The position numbers and the translations under genes were made by a program. The notes beneath the pieces were generated by a model, which ran no database searches, had not been told where the DNA came from, and was given only the letters and a program-made list of their open reading frames with translations. DNA of 64,000 nucleotides from Vaginella massiliensis (GTDB lineage: Bacteria > Bacteroidota > Bacteroidia > Flavobacteriales > Weeksellaceae). This document shows positions 28,620 to 37,845 of the stretch, piece after piece. The stretch is taken from contig NZ_LT593747.1 of NCBI RefSeq assembly GCF_900089075.1, positions 323,238 through 387,237 of the forward strand. The letters run 5' to 3'. Position 1 is the first letter of the stretch. The number at the start of each line of letters is the position of its first letter.

Positions 28620-30155
28620 ATGACATTACAAAATGAATTGAAACAATTAGGATTAGCAGAAACAAATCTAGGTGGTTCTACTGGTCTTGATTGGTTTGCT
28701 AATGGCGAATTTATCACCTCTTATTCGCCGGTAGACGGAAAAGAAATCGGAAAAGTAAAATCGAACACCAAAGAAGATTACGAAAAAATCATACAAAAAG
28801 CCCAAGAAGCATTCAAGTCTTGGCGATTGGTTCCCGCACCGAAAAGAGGCGAAATCGTTCGTCAGTTGGGCGAGAAATTGCGCGAAATGAAACCTGTACT
28901 TGGTAAATTAGTCTCATACGAGATGGGAAAATCGTACCAAGAAGGTTTGGGCGAAGTGCAAGAAATGATCGATATCTGTGATTTTGCAGTTGGTTTGTCT
29001 CGTCAATTATATGGTTCTACCATCCATTCAGAAAGACCAGGGCATCGCATGTACGATCAATATCATCCTTACGGAATTTTAGGCGTGATCACAGCCTTCA
29101 ACTTCCCAGTTGCTGTTTGGTCATGGAACACTTGTTTAGCATTGGTTTGTGGAGATGTTGTGGTTTGGAAGCCAAGCGAAAAAACACCTTTATGTGCAGT
29201 AGCATGTCAGAAAATATTAGCAGATATCCTACAAGAAAACAATTTACCCGAGGGTATTTCTTCTATCGTCACAGGCGATAAAGCAGTAGGAGAGTGGTTG
29301 TCTAAAGATGAACGTGTACCGTTGATTTCGGCTACAGGATCTACTCGTATGGGGAAAGAAGTGGCGGTGACGGTTGCGCAGCGTTTGGGCAAATCGCTTT
29401 TAGAATTGGGTGGAAATAACGCCATCATTGTTACGCCGAATGCCGATATTAAAATGACGGTGATCGGAGCTGTTTTTGGTGCAGTTGGTACAGCAGGACA
29501 ACGATGCACCTCTACTCGTCGTCTGATCATTCACGAATCGTTGTACGAACAAGTGAAAAACGCTTTGGTAGACGCCTACAAACAACTGAAAATTGGAGAT
29601 CCGCTCGATACCTCGAATCATGTTGGACCATTGATCGATAAAGATGCGGTGAAGATGTATCTGAATGCATTGGATCAAATCAAAAAAGAAGGCGGTAACA
29701 TCATCATCGAAGGTAAAGTTTTGGAAGGCGAAGGTTACGAAAGCGGTTGTTATGTGCAGCCTGTAATTGCAGAGGTAGAAAATCATTTTGAAATTGTACA
29801 GCACGAAACTTTCGCACCGATTTTATATTTAATTAAATATTCAGGTGATGTACAACAAGCTATTGATATACAGAACGATGTAAAACAAGGTTTATCTTCT
29901 GCAATCATGACTGCTAATCTACGCGAGGCAGAATTATTCTTGAGTGCTTCGGGATCAGATTGTGGTATTGCGAATGTGAACATCGGAACTTCGGGAGCTG
30001 AAATTGGTGGAGCTTTCGGCGGCGAAAAAGATACAGGTGGCGGCAGAGAATCAGGATCTGATGCATGGAAATTTTACATGAGAAGACAGACCAATACGAT
30101 CAATTACACCACCGACCTACCATTGGCACAAGGCATTAAATTCGATTTAGGATAA
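28620..30155 (+). CDS. amaB: L-2-aminoadipate-6-semialdehyde (piperideine-6-carboxylate) dehydrogenase
   Basis: A 511-residue ALDH7 family enzyme. It is identified by the antiquitin-type sequence MIDICDFAVGLSRQLYG, ERPGHRMYDQYHPYG and ITAFNFPVAVWSWN, with Glu in LLELGGNNAII and catalytic Cys in TAGQRCTSTRRLI. The frame is open upstream to 28494, but the first 42 codons are A+T-rich and lack family similarity, so the ATG at 28620 (MTLQNELKQLGL) is chosen. It converts the product of the next gene to 2-aminoadipate. The gap to lat is 19 bases, one operon. The symbol is by analogy with Pseudomonas. Confidence 0.88.
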   Translation: MTLQNELKQLGLAETNLGGSTGLDWFANGEFITSYSPVDGKEIGKVKSNTKEDYEKIIQKAQEAFKSWRLVPAPKRGEIVRQLGEKLREMKPVLGKLVSYEMGKSYQEGLGEVQEMIDICDFAVGLSRQLYGSTIHSERPGHRMYDQYHPYGILGVITAFNFPVAVWSWNTCLALVCGDVVVWKPSEKTPLCAVACQKILADILQENNLPEGISSIVTGDKAVGEWLSKDERVPLISATGSTRMGKEVAVTVAQRLGKSLLELGGNNAIIVTPNADIKMTVIGAVFGAVGTAGQRCTSTRRLIIHESLYEQVKNALVDAYKQLKIGDPLDTSNHVGPLIDKDAVKMYLNALDQIKKEGGNIIIEGKVLEGEGYESGCYVQPVIAEVENHFEIVQHETFAPILYLIKYSGDVQQAIDIQNDVKQGLSSAIMTANLREAELFLSASGSDCGIANVNIGTSGAEIGGAFGGEKDTGGGRESGSDAWKFYMRRQTNTINYTTDLPLAQGIKFDLG

Positions 30156-30174
30156 TTAAAACAACGACTACAAT

Positions 30175-31476
30175 ATGAATACAATAGACTTTTCAAAAAC
30201 AGTACACGATAGATTAGGACAACACATCTTGGCAGATGGCTATAATTTGGTAATGGATATCGAGAACTCTCATGGTTCTTATTTAGTAGACAAAAACGGC
30301 AAGCAATACCTCGATTTTTTCAGTATGTTTGCCTCTTCACCCATTGGATACAATCATCCGCATTTGGTAAAACATCAAGATTTTCTTGGTAAAATGGCGG
30401 TGAACAAATTGGCAGTTTCGGATATTTATACCGAAGAATTCGCCGATTTCGTCGACACTTTTGCGCGCGTGGCAATGCCAAAAGAATTGCAATACAGCTT
30501 CTTTATTTCTGGTGGAACATTGGCGGTAGAAAATGCTTTGAAAGCGGCATTTGATTGGAAAACTCGTTTGAATTTTTCTAAAAATATCGAAGTCGAAGCT
30601 GACCAAGTTATCCATTTCAAACAGGCATTTCATGGTCGTTCTGGTTATACATTGTCTTTGACCAATACCGAGGATCCTCGTAAATATCAATATTTTCCGA
30701 AGTTCGATTGGCCTCGCGTTCAGAATCCGAAATTGTATTTTCCGCAAACCGACGAAAATCTGAACACGACTATCGAAAACGAAAAATTGGCAATCAGCCA
30801 AATTCGTGAAGCATTGACACAACACAGCAATCGAGTGGCTTGCATCATTTTAGAAACGATTCAGGGCGAAGGTGGCGATAACTATTTCCGTAAAGAATTT
30901 TTGCAACAATTGCGAGAAATTTGCGACGAGAACGAAATTCTACTCATATTCGACGAAGTCCAAACAGGCGTTGGAATGACGGGAAAAATGTGGGCTTTCC
31001 AACATTATGATGTGATTCCGGATATTATTTCATTTGGTAAAAAATCTCAGGTGTGTGGAATTTTGGCAAACAAAGAAAAACTCGACCGTATACCGAACAA
31101 CGTATTCAAAGAATCGAGCCGAATCAACTCAACTTTCGGAGGGAATTTTATCGATATGTTGCGTTTCAAATTAATTCTAGAAGTTATCGAGCAAGAGAAT
31201 TTGGTTGAAAATGCACGCGTGCAAGGAGAGTATTTTTTATCACAATTAGAAGAACTCAAACAGCACAATCCTTCGATCTCGAATATCAGAGGAAAAGGAC
31301 TTTTCATTGCTTTCGATTTAGAAGACAAAGAGCAGCGCAATCAATTCATCAGAGAATGTTTCGAGCGACAGTTGATGGTTTTGCCTTGCGGTGAGAAGAC
31401 AATCCGTTTCCGTCCGCATCTCACGGTAAAACGAGAAGAAATCGACAAAGCGATCGACATTATAAAATCAATTTAA
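30175..31476 (+). CDS. lat: L-lysine 6-transaminase
   Basis: A 433-residue class III PLP aminotransferase. Signatures are LDFFSMFASSPIGYNHP (Lat family), FISGGTLAVENALKAAFDWK, FHGRSGYTLSLTNT, IFDEVQTGVGMTGKMWAFQH and ISFGKKSQVCGI, where a Lys binds PLP. It moves the epsilon-amino group of lysine to 2-oxoglutarate, giving aminoadipate semialdehyde for the enzyme encoded just upstream. Together with gcdH this marks a lysine-degradation route by 2-aminoadipate. A strong terminator follows 12 bases after the stop. Confidence 0.92.
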   Translation: MNTIDFSKTVHDRLGQHILADGYNLVMDIENSHGSYLVDKNGKQYLDFFSMFASSPIGYNHPHLVKHQDFLGKMAVNKLAVSDIYTEEFADFVDTFARVAMPKELQYSFFISGGTLAVENALKAAFDWKTRLNFSKNIEVEADQVIHFKQAFHGRSGYTLSLTNTEDPRKYQYFPKFDWPRVQNPKLYFPQTDENLNTTIENEKLAISQIREALTQHSNRVACIILETIQGEGGDNYFRKEFLQQLREICDENEILLIFDEVQTGVGMTGKMWAFQHYDVIPDIISFGKKSQVCGILANKEKLDRIPNNVFKESSRINSTFGGNFIDMLRFKLILEVIEQENLVENARVQGEYFLSQLEELKQHNPSISNIRGKGLFIAFDLEDKEQRNQFIRECFERQLMVLPCGEKTIRFRPHLTVKREEIDKAIDIIKSI

Positions 31477-31487
31477 ATTCAGTTTAC

Positions 31488-31518
31488 AACCCGAAATCTT
31501 GATTTCGGGTTTATTTTT
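31488..31518 (+). terminator. Terminator of the amaB-lat operon
   Basis: AACCCGAAATC / GATTTCGGGTT, an 11-bp perfect stem with a 2-base centre, followed by TATTTTT. Confidence 0.88.
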
Positions 31519-31521
31519 AAT

Positions 31522-31962
31522 ATGAAAAAATTCCTACCTTTTTTATGCCTATTATTTTCGATTTTTGGGCAAGCACAAACGCAGCAAGACAGCCTTGCGG
31601 TAATCGAAGCCATCGCCAAACTCGAAGAAGCTTTAATCCAAAAAGACACCCAAAAATTAGAGCAAATTTTGCATCCCAAGCTTAGCTTGGGACATTCGAA
31701 CGCTTGGATAGAGGATAAGATGAGTTTGCTAGAGAACCTCCCGACAAATGCTGTTTTTTATAAAAAATTTTGCAGTTTAGGATCTTTGCAAATGCAATGG
31801 ATAACGTCCAAAGTAGTTTGGGTAAGAAGGGAAATAATTGCAAAAGGAACGTATAAAATATTTGATTTCGAAATGAAACTTAATCTGTTGGAAATTTGGA
31901 TCAAAAATGAAAACAATTGGCAGTTAGTCGCCAGACAAAGTGTGGAAATAAAACCTGAATAA
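31522..31962 (+). CDS. DUF4440 / NTF2-like exported protein
   Basis: A 146-residue protein with signal peptide MKKFLPFLCLLFSIFGQAQ. The mature part has the NTF2-like cone pattern with AVIEAIAKLEEALIQKDTQKLEQILHPKLSLGHSNAWIEDK, ending in LEIWIKNENNWQLVARQSVEIKP, as in the DUF4440 nuclear-transport-factor-2-like family. Enzymatic or binding role unknown. The ATG follows directly after the lat terminator. Confidence 0.75.
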   Translation: MKKFLPFLCLLFSIFGQAQTQQDSLAVIEAIAKLEEALIQKDTQKLEQILHPKLSLGHSNAWIEDKMSLLENLPTNAVFYKKFCSLGSLQMQWITSKVVWVRREIIAKGTYKIFDFEMKLNLLEIWIKNENNWQLVARQSVEIKPE

Positions 31963-31964
31963 AC

Positions 31965-31981
31965 TAAATTTGGTAAATTTG
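31965..31981 (+). promoter_or_regulatory. Two overlapping-spaced TAAATTTG boxes before the GNAT-nitrilase gene
   Basis: TAAATTTG occurs at 31965-31972 and again at 31974-31981, each an exact TAnnTTTG match, 40-50 bases before the ATG at 32022. No clear -33 TTG is seen. Confidence 0.4.
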
Positions 31982-32021
31982 TTGCAGCTAGAAAGAATCT
32001 GACAATTATAAAATACGATTT

Positions 32022-33545
32022 ATGGATATTGAAGTGAGGCGGTTGACGATAGAAGATTACGAAGATCTTTTGCAATCTGAACAAGAAGCCTATAAAAATA
32101 TTGAAGAAGACGATTGGAAAAAGCAAGACATTTTAGAATTACTCAAAATATTTCCAGAAGGGCAATACTGTGTAGAAGTAGACGGGAAAGTCGTGGCATC
32201 GGCATTGGCGATCATCGTAAACTCTAAGAAAACCAATTTTACCTCGTCTTACGAACAAATCACCTCGAACGGAAAGTTTACAAAACACGATCCGGAAGGC
32301 GATGTCTTGTATGGAATCGAAATTTTTGTTCATCCACAATATCGACAACTTCGATTGGGGCGACGCCTGTACGATAAACGCAAAGAGCTTTGCGAGGAAA
32401 TGAACCTGAAATCCATCGTAGCTGGTGGGCGAATTGCGAACTATCATCAATATGCCCATGAAATTTCGCCCAGAGAATATGTAGAAAAAGTAAAACGCAA
32501 AGAAATATTAGATTCTACGCTTACATTTCAGTTGGCTAATGATTTTCACGTGAAAAAGATTTTGAAAAATTATTTGAAAGACGATTCAGAATCTTTGGAA
32601 TACGCCACGCTTTTGGAGTGGAATAACATCTATTACGAACCCGAATTAAAATCAAGTTCGCCCACCAAACGCATCATTCGCTTGGGCTTGGTACAGTGGC
32701 AAATGCGCCCATTCAGAGATTTGCAAGATTTTTACGATCAAGTCGAATTTTTTGTGCAAACGATCAGTGCTTATGGATCAGATTTCGTATTGTTTCCAGA
32801 GTTTTTTAATTCGCCCTTGATGAGTCCGTACAACCACCTGAAAGAGGTCGATGCCATGATGCGTTTGGCCGAGATGACGGATGAAATTGTGAAGAAAATT
32901 CAAGAATTTGCCATTTCGTATAATGTCAATATCATTGCGGGTTCTATGCCAGTTTATGATAATGAATTGTTATATAACGCATCGTATTTGTGCCACCGCA
33001 ACGGACAATTAGATTCGTACCGAAAGGTTCACATTACCCCAAACGAATTCAAATATTACGGGATGATGGGAGGCGATGAAATAAAGGTTTTTGAGACCGA
33101 TTGTGGCAAGATAGGGCTGTTGATTTGTTATGATGTAGAATTCCCAGAATTGAGTAGAATTTTGGCAGATCAAGGAATGGAAATTCTTTTTGTTCCATTT
33201 ATGACCGATACTCAGAATGGTTATACCCGCGTGCGAAGCTGTGCACAAGCCAGAGCGATAGAAAACGAATGTTATGTAGCTATTGCAGGCTCTGTAGGCA
33301 ATTTGCCAAGGGTAAACAATATGGATATTCAGTTTTCACAATCGGCTGTTTTTACTCCTTCGGATTTTGCTTTTCCGACCAATGGTGTGAAATCGGAGGC
33401 GACCCCAAATACCGAAATGGTTTTGATTACCGACGTCGATCTTTATCATCTGAAAGAATTGCACGAATATGGTACTGTAAAAACTCTGAAAGACAGACGG
33501 CATGATTTGTATAAGGTGCATTTGAATAAGAAACAGTCAAAATAA
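32022..33545 (+). CDS. Fused GNAT acetyltransferase and carbon-nitrogen hydrolase
   Basis: A 507-residue two-domain protein. Residues about 1-190 are a GNAT domain, with the acetyl-CoA-binding stretch EIFVHPQYRQLRLGRRLYDKRKELC. Residues about 215-500 are a nitrilase-superfamily amidohydrolase with the Glu-Lys-Cys triad in LFPEFFN, SYRKVHITPNEF and GLLICYDVEFPE. Such fusions are known in Bacteroidota and Proteobacteria, but the substrate is unknown; an amide that is hydrolysed with the amine acetylated is one guess. It has its own promoter region and ends at a terminator shared with the convergent symporter gene. Confidence 0.9.
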   Translation: MDIEVRRLTIEDYEDLLQSEQEAYKNIEEDDWKKQDILELLKIFPEGQYCVEVDGKVVASALAIIVNSKKTNFTSSYEQITSNGKFTKHDPEGDVLYGIEIFVHPQYRQLRLGRRLYDKRKELCEEMNLKSIVAGGRIANYHQYAHEISPREYVEKVKRKEILDSTLTFQLANDFHVKKILKNYLKDDSESLEYATLLEWNNIYYEPELKSSSPTKRIIRLGLVQWQMRPFRDLQDFYDQVEFFVQTISAYGSDFVLFPEFFNSPLMSPYNHLKEVDAMMRLAEMTDEIVKKIQEFAISYNVNIIAGSMPVYDNELLYNASYLCHRNGQLDSYRKVHITPNEFKYYGMMGGDEIKVFETDCGKIGLLICYDVEFPELSRILADQGMEILFVPFMTDTQNGYTRVRSCAQARAIENECYVAIAGSVGNLPRVNNMDIQFSQSAVFTPSDFAFPTNGVKSEATPNTEMVLITDVDLYHLKELHEYGTVKTLKDRRHDLYKVHLNKKQSK

Positions 33546-33555
33546 TTTAACTAGG

Positions 33556-33580
33556 AAAGTCACTGAAAAGTGACTTTTTT
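33556..33580. terminator. Bidirectional terminator
   Basis: AAAGTCACT / AGTGACTTT perfect stem with a 4-base loop and T-run, between convergent genes (33545 and 33579). Confidence 0.88.
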
Positions 33581-35045
33581 AGTTTTCATCTTTTAACTTT
33601 TCTTCCCAAAAATCAGCATTTTTTATCCCTAATTTTTTCGGGTCGAATATTGGCGATCGGACACCCGTTTTTAACTGGTTGCGATAGTCTTTCCAGATTT
33701 TCATCGCAAGACCACTCATCAGCAAAATTGCAATCACATTCACCCAAGCCATGAGTCCCACACCAATATCACCGACAGCCCAAGCGGTATCTGCCGTTTT
33801 GATTGTGCCGTAATAGACCGCTGTTAAAAAACCTATTCGCAAAATCCAAATCGCAATTCGTTTGTTTTTTTTCTTTAAAATGTAAGTGATGTTCGTTTCT
33901 GCGTAATAATAATACGCCATAATCGTAGTGAAGGCAAAAAAGAAAAGCGAAATGGCAACAAAACCGTTTCCGATTCTGGGAAAATGATTGGACACCGCGG
34001 CTTGTGTAAATCCTGTATAATCCACTCCTTTTAGATTTTCTACGATGAGATTTCCGTCTTCACCGTTGACGTTGTAGTGCCCAGTAAACAAAATCATAAA
34101 TGCTGTTGCTGTACAAATGAATAGTGTATCGATGTAAACCGAAAAGGCTTGTACCAGTCCTTGTTCCACGGGATGATTGACTTCTGCAGCCGCAGCAGCA
34201 TGAGGCGCAGTTCCTTGCCCAGCTTCGTTGGAGTAGATTCCGCGTTTGATTCCCCAAGCGATCGCCATTCCGAAAATTCCACTAAAGAGCGATTCTTGAT
34301 TGAAAGCAGAACGAACGATTAGGCTTAAAACAGTCGGTAATTTCTCGAAATTCAGGAATATAATGACCATGACCATTAGAATATAAGCGCACGCCATAAA
34401 CGGTACGATGAATTCTGATGCCTTTCCTAATCGTTTTACACCTCCGAAAATAATCAACGCCAACAAACCAATCACGAGTAATCCCGGATAATTTATAGGA
34501 ATTCCTGCGAATTCTGTCGCCGGTATTTGGAATGCGTTGTTGAGCGAAGAAGAAATGCTATTCGATTGAACTCCAGGTAATAAAAATCCGCAACTCAAAA
34601 TCGTGATTACAGCAAATACGATTGCATACCATTTTATTCCCAAACCTTTTTCGATGTAATAAGCCGGTCCACCGCGATATTCTCCGTCAATTTTTTGCTT
34701 ATAAACCTGTCCCAACATCGCTTCTATGAAGGCAGATGCACTCCCCAAAAAGGCGATGATCCACATCCAAAACACCGCTCCAGGTCCGCCCATTGCAATT
34801 GCCGTAGCTACACCAATGATGTTTCCGGTACCAACACGCCCAGAAATCGCCAACGAAAATGCTTGAAAAGGCGTGATGCCACTTTCTGATTCGTTACCCG
34901 AAAATAGCAGTCGAAGCATTCGTTTGAAATACGTAATTTGTAAAAATCCTGTTCGGAAGCTAAAGTACAATCCAGCAGAGACACAAAGGAAAATGAGGGC
35001 TTGTGACCAAACCAGATTGCTAATCGAATTGATAATTTCGTCCAT
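33579..35045 (-). CDS. Sodium:alanine/glycine symporter (AGCS family)
   Basis: A 488-residue inner-membrane carrier with about ten to eleven hydrophobic helices. AGCS signatures are PFQAFSLAISGRVGTGNIIGVATAIAMGGPGAVFWMW, EAMLGQVYKQK, GGPAYYIEKGLG and the conserved GIKRGIYSNEAGQGTAPHAAAAAE. It imports alanine or glycine with Na+. It is a single-gene unit; the convergent terminator lies downstream and a separate terminator lies upstream. Confidence 0.92.
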   Translation of the reverse strand: MDEIINSISNLVWSQALIFLCVSAGLYFSFRTGFLQITYFKRMLRLLFSGNESESGITPFQAFSLAISGRVGTGNIIGVATAIAMGGPGAVFWMWIIAFLGSASAFIEAMLGQVYKQKIDGEYRGGPAYYIEKGLGIKWYAIVFAVITILSCGFLLPGVQSNSISSSLNNAFQIPATEFAGIPINYPGLLVIGLLALIIFGGVKRLGKASEFIVPFMACAYILMVMVIIFLNFEKLPTVLSLIVRSAFNQESLFSGIFGMAIAWGIKRGIYSNEAGQGTAPHAAAAAEVNHPVEQGLVQAFSVYIDTLFICTATAFMILFTGHYNVNGEDGNLIVENLKGVDYTGFTQAAVSNHFPRIGNGFVAISLFFFAFTTIMAYYYYAETNITYILKKKNKRIAIWILRIGFLTAVYYGTIKTADTAWAVGDIGVGLMAWVNVIAILLMSGLAMKIWKDYRNQLKTGVRSPIFDPKKLGIKNADFWEEKLKDEN

Positions 35046-35114
35046 CTATGTGTTATTTGAATTGCTAAAATGCTAAAAAAAATCAAAACTTTTGTTCTAA
35101 TCAGCGTAATTCCA

Positions 35115-35145
35115 TAAAAAAAAGTTGAAGGATGCCTTCAACTTT
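35115..35145 (-). terminator. Terminator of the PcrA/UvrD helicase gene
   Basis: AAAGTTGAAGG / CCTTCAACTTT, a perfect 11-bp stem with a 3-base loop; on the minus strand it ends in a run of T residues (complement of 35115-35123). It lies just after the helicase stop codon. Confidence 0.9.
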
Positions 35146-35167
35146 CGGTTTTAATCGTTCTGAACAA

Positions 35168-37492
35168 TTATTTCAAAATCTTCAACTTTGCAAAATTCAG
35201 CAAGAGTTTTTTCTCACCAGCATTGTCAAATAAAATGATTGCTTTTGCGTCTTGCGGCTCGCCTTGTATTTCTTTCACAATTCCTTTCCCAAAACGGTCG
35301 TGTACTACGACATTTCCGATTTGTAAGTTGAGATGATTCGCAGCATTTTGTGGCTTAGATTTTACTTTGTCGATTGGTTTTAGATTGGTTTTTTGTATTG
35401 GTTTCGGACGAGAAGCGTTTGGATTTTCGCGTGCAATCGTAGGTTTACGAGGAGCAGGAGTATCACCAAACAAGTCGGCCGATAGACCGCTCGCATTCGA
35501 AATTGGCAATCCAACATTCAAATTTAGCCAATCTAAATGATGATCGTCTATCTCTTCTAAAAACCGAGACGGTTCACTGTCGACAATTTTACCCCATCGA
35601 AAACGCGAAACAGAGTAGGTGAGGTAGGCTTTTTTTTCGGCTCGCGTGAGGGCTACGTAGAACAATCTTCGCTCTTCTTCTAGGTCTTGTCTAGAGTTGA
35701 GATTCATCATCGAGGGAAACAAGTTTTCTTCCAATCCGGCAATGAAAACGTGCGGAAATTCTAATCCTTTTGCCAAATGCACCGTCATTAAACTCACTTT
35801 ATTCGGGTCGTCGTCTTCGTTGTCTGCATCGGTAGCCAAGGCGATATTCTCCAAAAATCCGCTAAGTGAAGGGTCGCCATCTTCCAACTGATTTTGTTCG
35901 TCTACAAAACCTTGTATCGAGTTCAAGAGTTCTTGTACGTTTTCTAACCTCGAGATGCCTTCTGGCGTATCGTCTTCTTTTAGCGTACTCAACATTTTGG
36001 TCGTCTTTGCCATATCCATGGTTACCTCGTAGACATCATGGTTTTTCAGCATGACTTGATAGCGTTGAATCAGCAATACAAAATCGTTCAGTTTGTTTGC
36101 CGTTGAAGTATTGATGCTGATGGTAGGCGCATAAAAATGTATATTTTCTAACACCTGAAAAACCGAAATTTGATGTTGATCGGCAGCGATGAGCAACTTA
36201 GAAATAGTCGTTTGTCCAATTCCTCTCGCCGGATAATTAATGACACGCAACAAGGCTTCTTCATCGTTCTGATTGATCAACAAACGCATATAGGCGACCA
36301 AATCTTTTATCTCTTTGCGCTGGTAGAACGAGATTCCGCCAAAAACGCGATAAGGAATTCCTTTTTTGCGCAAAGCCTCTTCGAGGGCACGAGATTGAGC
36401 ATTGGTACGATACAAAATCGCAAAATCGCTGTATTTCAACTGCTGCGTCATCGAGTTTTCGAAAATACGCGAGGCGATATAGCGCGCTTCGTCTGCATCG
36501 GATAAGGCACGATAAACCGGAATTTTTTCGCCCTCTTCGTTGGCAGTCCAAACGTTTTTTTTGAGCTGATCTTGATTATGAGCAATGATCTGATTGGCTG
36601 CATTGACAATGATTTGGGTAGAACGGTAATTTTGTTCCAACGGAAAAACTTTGGCATCGGGATAATCTTTCTGAAACGATAATATATTTCGAATGTTCGC
36701 TCCGCGAAAAGCATAAATTGACTGAGCATCATCTCCCACAACACAAATATTTTCGTATCGTGACGCCAATGCTTTTACAATGAGGTATTGCGAGTGGTTG
36801 GTATCTTGGTACTCGTCTACCATGATGTATTTGAAGCGTTCTTGGTATTTTGCCAATACGTCTGGGAAGCGCGTTAAAATTTCATTTGTTCGCAACAGCA
36901 AATCATCAAAATCCATTGCGCCCGATTTGTAACAACGATCGACATAGGCTTTGTAAATATCGCCCATGCGTGGTTTCATCGCTTCGGTATCTGCCTCGAT
37001 GAGTTGCTGGTTGTTGAAATAGGCACGCACTGTAATCAAATTATTTTTGTATTGCGATATTCTGCTCAGCACTTGTTTGGGTTTGTAAATGTCTTTGTCT
37101 AGCTGTAAGTCGTTGATTACTTTGGTCATAACGCTTACGGCATCTTGTTGATCGTAAATGGTAAAATTTGACGGATAGCCGAGTAGTGGAGCTTCGGTGC
37201 GTAAAATACGAGCAAAAACAGAGTGGAAGGTACCCATCCAAAGATTTTTGGCTTCACTCGCGCCGACCACCGCTGCAATACGTTCTTTCATCTCACGCGC
37301 TGCTTTGTTGGTAAAGGTAAGCGATAGGATATTGAATGCATCAACTCCTTTGTTCATCAGGTGAGCAATGCGGTAGGTAAGTACTCTTGTTTTGCCAGAA
37401 CCAGCCCCTGCAATAATCATGACAGGACCTTCTGTGGTTTCTACAGCTTGTCTTTGAGGTTCGTTGAGTAAATCTAGATATTGTTGTTCCAT
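35168..37492 (-). CDS. pcrA: ATP-dependent DNA helicase PcrA/UvrD
   Basis: A 774-residue SF1A helicase that unwinds 3'-tailed DNA in repair and removes RecA or stalled complexes. All motifs are present: Walker A IIAGAGSGKTR, FTNKAAREM, VDEYQDTN, GDDAQSIYAFRGA, LEQNYRSTQ, SLMTVHLAKGLEFPHVF and FYVALTRAEKKAYL. The C-terminal Tudor-like tail (GNVVVHDRFGKGIVKEI) is the RNA-polymerase-binding end of PcrA/UvrD. A TAnnTTTG box (37498-37505, TATCTTTG on the minus strand) lies only 6 bases before the ATG, so the message may be leaderless. Confidence 0.93.
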   Translation of the reverse strand: MEQQYLDLLNEPQRQAVETTEGPVMIIAGAGSGKTRVLTYRIAHLMNKGVDAFNILSLTFTNKAAREMKERIAAVVGASEAKNLWMGTFHSVFARILRTEAPLLGYPSNFTIYDQQDAVSVMTKVINDLQLDKDIYKPKQVLSRISQYKNNLITVRAYFNNQQLIEADTEAMKPRMGDIYKAYVDRCYKSGAMDFDDLLLRTNEILTRFPDVLAKYQERFKYIMVDEYQDTNHSQYLIVKALASRYENICVVGDDAQSIYAFRGANIRNILSFQKDYPDAKVFPLEQNYRSTQIIVNAANQIIAHNQDQLKKNVWTANEEGEKIPVYRALSDADEARYIASRIFENSMTQQLKYSDFAILYRTNAQSRALEEALRKKGIPYRVFGGISFYQRKEIKDLVAYMRLLINQNDEEALLRVINYPARGIGQTTISKLLIAADQHQISVFQVLENIHFYAPTISINTSTANKLNDFVLLIQRYQVMLKNHDVYEVTMDMAKTTKMLSTLKEDDTPEGISRLENVQELLNSIQGFVDEQNQLEDGDPSLSGFLENIALATDADNEDDDPNKVSLMTVHLAKGLEFPHVFIAGLEENLFPSMMNLNSRQDLEEERRLFYVALTRAEKKAYLTYSVSRFRWGKIVDSEPSRFLEEIDDHHLDWLNLNVGLPISNASGLSADLFGDTPAPRKPTIARENPNASRPKPIQKTNLKPIDKVKSKPQNAANHLNLQIGNVVVHDRFGKGIVKEIQGEPQDAKAIILFDNAGEKKLLLNFAKLKILK

Positions 37493-37845
37493 TAGGGCAA
37501 AGATAATTCTTTGTCTTCAGATATAAAATGTTAGAATTTACTTGTTCGAATAATCGGTGCGATGAGCGTTAGAAAAAATGGCGTATTTTCTAGAAAAGCA
37601 CTTGAAAGAAAGTTAACGACTTTATCTGCAAAAATATAAAAATATTCTCCGCATAATTTGCGGTGATTAAGGTGTTTTTTCTCTGCAAGAGTATTAAATA
37701 ATCCTTTCTGCAACTTTGTCAATGGTACTGCGGAAAAGCTTTTGTGTAGCGATTACTTCCCGATGCAGAATGTAAAATTTCGTTTATTAATAGTAGTTTT
37801 AGAGTATTGAGGTGTACGAAAGTAGTACATAATTTATAATTATAA
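37493..37845. other. Intergenic stretch between pcrA and the IS982 element
   Basis: About 350 A+T-rich bases. I see no full-length gene or RNA gene. A small hairpin CCGCA-TAATT-TGCGG lies near 37651-37665. On the minus strand short open pieces in different frames (around 37700-37770, then 37531-37722) could be the eroded remains of a coding sequence, but no family is recognised. Confidence 0.4.

Noticed and set aside
37531-37722. 63-codon minus-strand frame upstream of pcrA
   Set aside because: No recognisable family and flanked by stops in neighbouring fragments; treated as possible decay, not as a gene.
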